DNA from: Treponema sp.
Lineage (GTDB): Bacteria > Spirochaetota > Spirochaetia > Treponematales > Breznakiellaceae
DNA length: 8,585 nt
Direction of reading: 5' to 3'
Assembly (NCBI GenBank): GCA_031269405.1
Contig: JAISZE010000028.1
Location: 1-8,585 of the forward strand
The translations under genes were made by a program, and so were the position numbers. Below the pieces are notes generated by a model. That model had not been told where the DNA came from. It was given only the letters and a program-made list of their open reading frames with translations, and did not search any database. Below are positions 6,906 through 8,585 of this stretch, piece after piece. The stretch's first letter is position 1. Each line of letters opens with the position of its first letter.

Positions 6906-7047
6906 CCTGCTGAAGCGCGTGTGTACGAGTTGACTGTTGCGTATTTCTATCTATAATATACTTCATAATTTCATACTAAAAGCTGAACAGGTAACCAGGT
7001 ACAGGTAATAGGTGTAATAAGTAATAAAGAAACAAAAAGGGGATTGT
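6906..7047 (+). promoter_or_regulatory. Intergenic leader between the ABC operon and the chemoreceptor
   Basis: This stretch holds a promoter at 6930-6957, an AT-rich leader of about 80 bases and the ribosome-binding site AAGGGGA (7037-7043) four bases before ATG 7048. The leader has short direct repeats: CAGGTA at 6988-6993, 6996-7001 and 7002-7007, then GTAATA at 7005-7010, 7014-7019 and 7021-7026. I see no hairpin plus T-run after the ABC operon stop at 6905, so no intrinsic terminator can be called and some read-through is possible. Confidence 0.6.
6930..6957 (+). promoter_or_regulatory. Near-consensus sigma-70 promoter for the chemoreceptor gene
   Basis: TTGACT at 6930-6935 matches the -35 consensus at five of six positions, and TATAAT at 6952-6957 matches the -10 consensus exactly, with a 16-base spacer. 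Transcription would begin near 6964, leaving a leader of about 84 bases before ATG 7048. This suggests the receptor is expressed independently of the transporter and by the housekeeping sigma factor; I saw no sigma-28 motif here. Confidence 0.75.
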
Positions 7048-8585
7048 ATGAAAATAGGTAACAAGCTCATTGTTATGATTATCGCTCTTACCCTCTCGGG
7101 AACCGGTATCCTTCTGGGGACTGTTTTGTACAGTTCTCAGAAACAGATTACCGCGTTAACCAATAATGAGTTGAAGAACCTGGCAAACAATGAAGCCAGC
7201 CAGCTTGGATTATGGCTGGAGTCCTTCTTCGGCATCGCAAGGTCTCTGGCGCAATCAATGGAAGCCTATGAAGAGATAGAAGTCCGGGAGCGGCGCTTTT
7301 TTTACAACCTTCTGCTTAAACGGATGACAGAGACAAACCCCGAAGTCGCCGCGATCTGGGCCGGTTGGGCGCCAAACGCCTTGGACGGCCTGGACGCCGA
7401 ATATGCCAACACCCCGGGAACTGACGACAGTGGCAGGTTCATCCCCTACTGGACCCCTACAAGCAGGGGGGCCGAGTTGACTATGCTGGTAGATTACGAA
7501 GTCAGCGGGCCGGGAGATTTTTTCCTCATTCCTATGCGGACCGGGAACGAAACCGTCGTGGAGCCCTATTTTTATCTCATTAATGGAACCGATACCCTGA
7601 TTACTACCCTGGCGGTCCCGGTAAAAAAGAATGGACGGACCATCGGCGTTGTAGGCGTCGATATCGCACTGTCCAAGATTCAGTCCGCCGTAGAATCTAT
7701 TAATCCCTATAAAGACAGCGCTGCCTCGGTTTTTAGTAACGGCGCCCTTGTGGCAGGCCATTACGATGCGACCCAGCTTGGAAAATCCATGACTACCGCC
7801 TATACGTCTGTGGCAGGCGCCTATTTATCCAGTCTTATGAACGCCATAAAAGAAGGTTCCGAATTCGGCTTCGTAAATACCGTTAATATGAGCGGCGCAA
7901 AAATGCGGTACGAGGTACTCTCTGTCCCGCTCGCTATAGGCAAAACCCTTACCCCCTGGGCTCTGGCCATAGGGGTCCCCCAGGATGTTATCAACGAGCC
8001 GGTTTTCAGGATGCTCAGGGTAAGCATCATTATCAGCGCGGTAATGCTCCTGGTTATAGCCGCAGCGGCTTTTATTATTGCCCGTTCCATCAGCAATCCT
8101 CTTAAATACATGGCGAATGTTTTCAACAGCCTTGGAGAAGGGGATCTCACCAAACAACTGAATATAAAACGCAAAGACGAAATCGGGGATATCGCAAAGG
8201 TCTTTAACGGGACTGTCGATAAAATCAAAAACCTTGTACTCACCATCAAGAACCAGAGCGCCGCCCTTTTCAACATCGGGAACGAGCTTTCCAGCAACAT
8301 GACCGAAACTGCCGCGGCGGTCAACGAGATAGCCGCCAACATTCAGAGCATCAAAGGCCGGGTTATCAACCAGAGCGCAAGCGTTGCCGAAACCAACGCC
8401 ACGATGGAACAGATTACGGTTAACATCGAAAAGCTGAACGGCCTTGTGGACCGCCAGGGTGAAAGTGTCGCCCAGTCTTCTTCGGCTATCGAGGAAATGC
8501 TCGCCAATATCCAGTCCGTTTCCCAGACCCTGGCCAAAAACGCCGGCAACGTCAAAGAACTAACGGAAGCCTCCGAAGTGGGCCG
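7048..8585 (+). CDS. Methyl-accepting chemotaxis protein with dCache-like sensor (3' end outside window)
   Basis: Transmembrane chemoreceptor, open from ATG 7048 to the window edge (512 complete codons, no stop). Helix 1 is at about 7-28 and helix 2 at about 325-347. The periplasmic segment between them, nearly 300 residues, looks like a double Cache domain: RFIPYW (130-135), VDYE (148-151), EPYFYLING (172-180) and the typical NGRTIGVVGVDIAL (195-208). A HAMP domain follows at about 345-400, with ISNPLKYM and the DEIGDIAKVFN segment. From about 405 onward is the helical signalling domain, with likely methylation segments such as TETAAAVNEIAANI (419-432) and QSSSAIEEMLANI (476-488). The kinase-contact hairpin tip lies beyond the window. 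The consensus amino-acid-binding motif of dCache_1AA receptors is not evident, so the ligand is unknown. The start has AAGGGGA four bases upstream. Confidence 0.93.
   Translation, partial: MKIGNKLIVMIIALTLSGTGILLGTVLYSSQKQITALTNNELKNLANNEASQLGLWLESFFGIARSLAQSMEAYEEIEVRERRFFYNLLLKRMTETNPEVAAIWAGWAPNALDGLDAEYANTPGTDDSGRFIPYWTPTSRGAELTMLVDYEVSGPGDFFLIPMRTGNETVVEPYFYLINGTDTLITTLAVPVKKNGRTIGVVGVDIALSKIQSAVESINPYKDSAASVFSNGALVAGHYDATQLGKSMTTAYTSVAGAYLSSLMNAIKEGSEFGFVNTVNMSGAKMRYEVLSVPLAIGKTLTPWALAIGVPQDVINEPVFRMLRVSIIISAVMLLVIAAAAFIIARSISNPLKYMANVFNSLGEGDLTKQLNIKRKDEIGDIAKVFNGTVDKIKNLVLTIKNQSAALFNIGNELSSNMTETAAAVNEIAANIQSIKGRVINQSASVAETNATMEQITVNIEKLNGLVDRQGESVAQSSSAIEEMLANIQSVSQTLAKNAGNVKELTEASEVG

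Noticed and set aside
7821..8342. Minus-strand open frame of 173 codons opposite the chemoreceptor
   Set aside because: It is antisense to the helix 2, HAMP and signalling domains, and its Ser/Leu/Ile-rich translation is a mirror of the Ala/Glu/Asn-rich receptor codons.

Overview
The window looks like chromosomal DNA from a moderately GC-rich bacterium, most likely a spirochaete of the Treponema group. This lineage call is an inference. It rests on the general style of the proteins, on a loose lipobox (I-V-L-S-C) of the kind spirochaetal lipoproteins tolerate, and on a peptide-family transporter lying beside a large dCache chemoreceptor. No rRNA or other phylogenetic marker is present. There are no mobile elements, CRISPR arrays or tRNA genes.

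Layout: bases 1-79 hold the 5' end of a minus-strand gene that runs off the left edge. A 100-base divergent intergenic region (80-179) separates it from a plus-strand gene (180-1628) for an L-arabinose-isomerase-like sugar isomerase. A 142-base leader (1629-1770), rich in inverted repeats, precedes a compact five-gene ABC transporter operon (1771-6905). Its order is lipoprotein substrate-binding protein, permease 1, permease 2, ATPase 1 and ATPase 2, with junctions of +6, +5, -4 and -8 bases. After a 142-base gap with a near-consensus sigma-70 promoter (6930-6957), a methyl-accepting chemotaxis protein starts at 7048 and is cut by the right edge.

How the parts may work together: the transporter belongs to the peptide/nickel (Dpp/Opp) family by sequence, but members of that family also import oligosaccharides. 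An isomerase immediately upstream, and the absence (in a by-eye alignment) of the Asp that DppA/OppA use to hold a peptide N-terminus, make a sugar or sugar-derivative ligand a reasonable hypothesis. The downstream chemoreceptor has its own promoter and may sense a related or unrelated ligand. I see no clearly unprecedented system. The most worthwhile leads are the diverged isomerase, the true substrate of the transporter, the folded leader at 1629-1770 and the truncated divergent gene.
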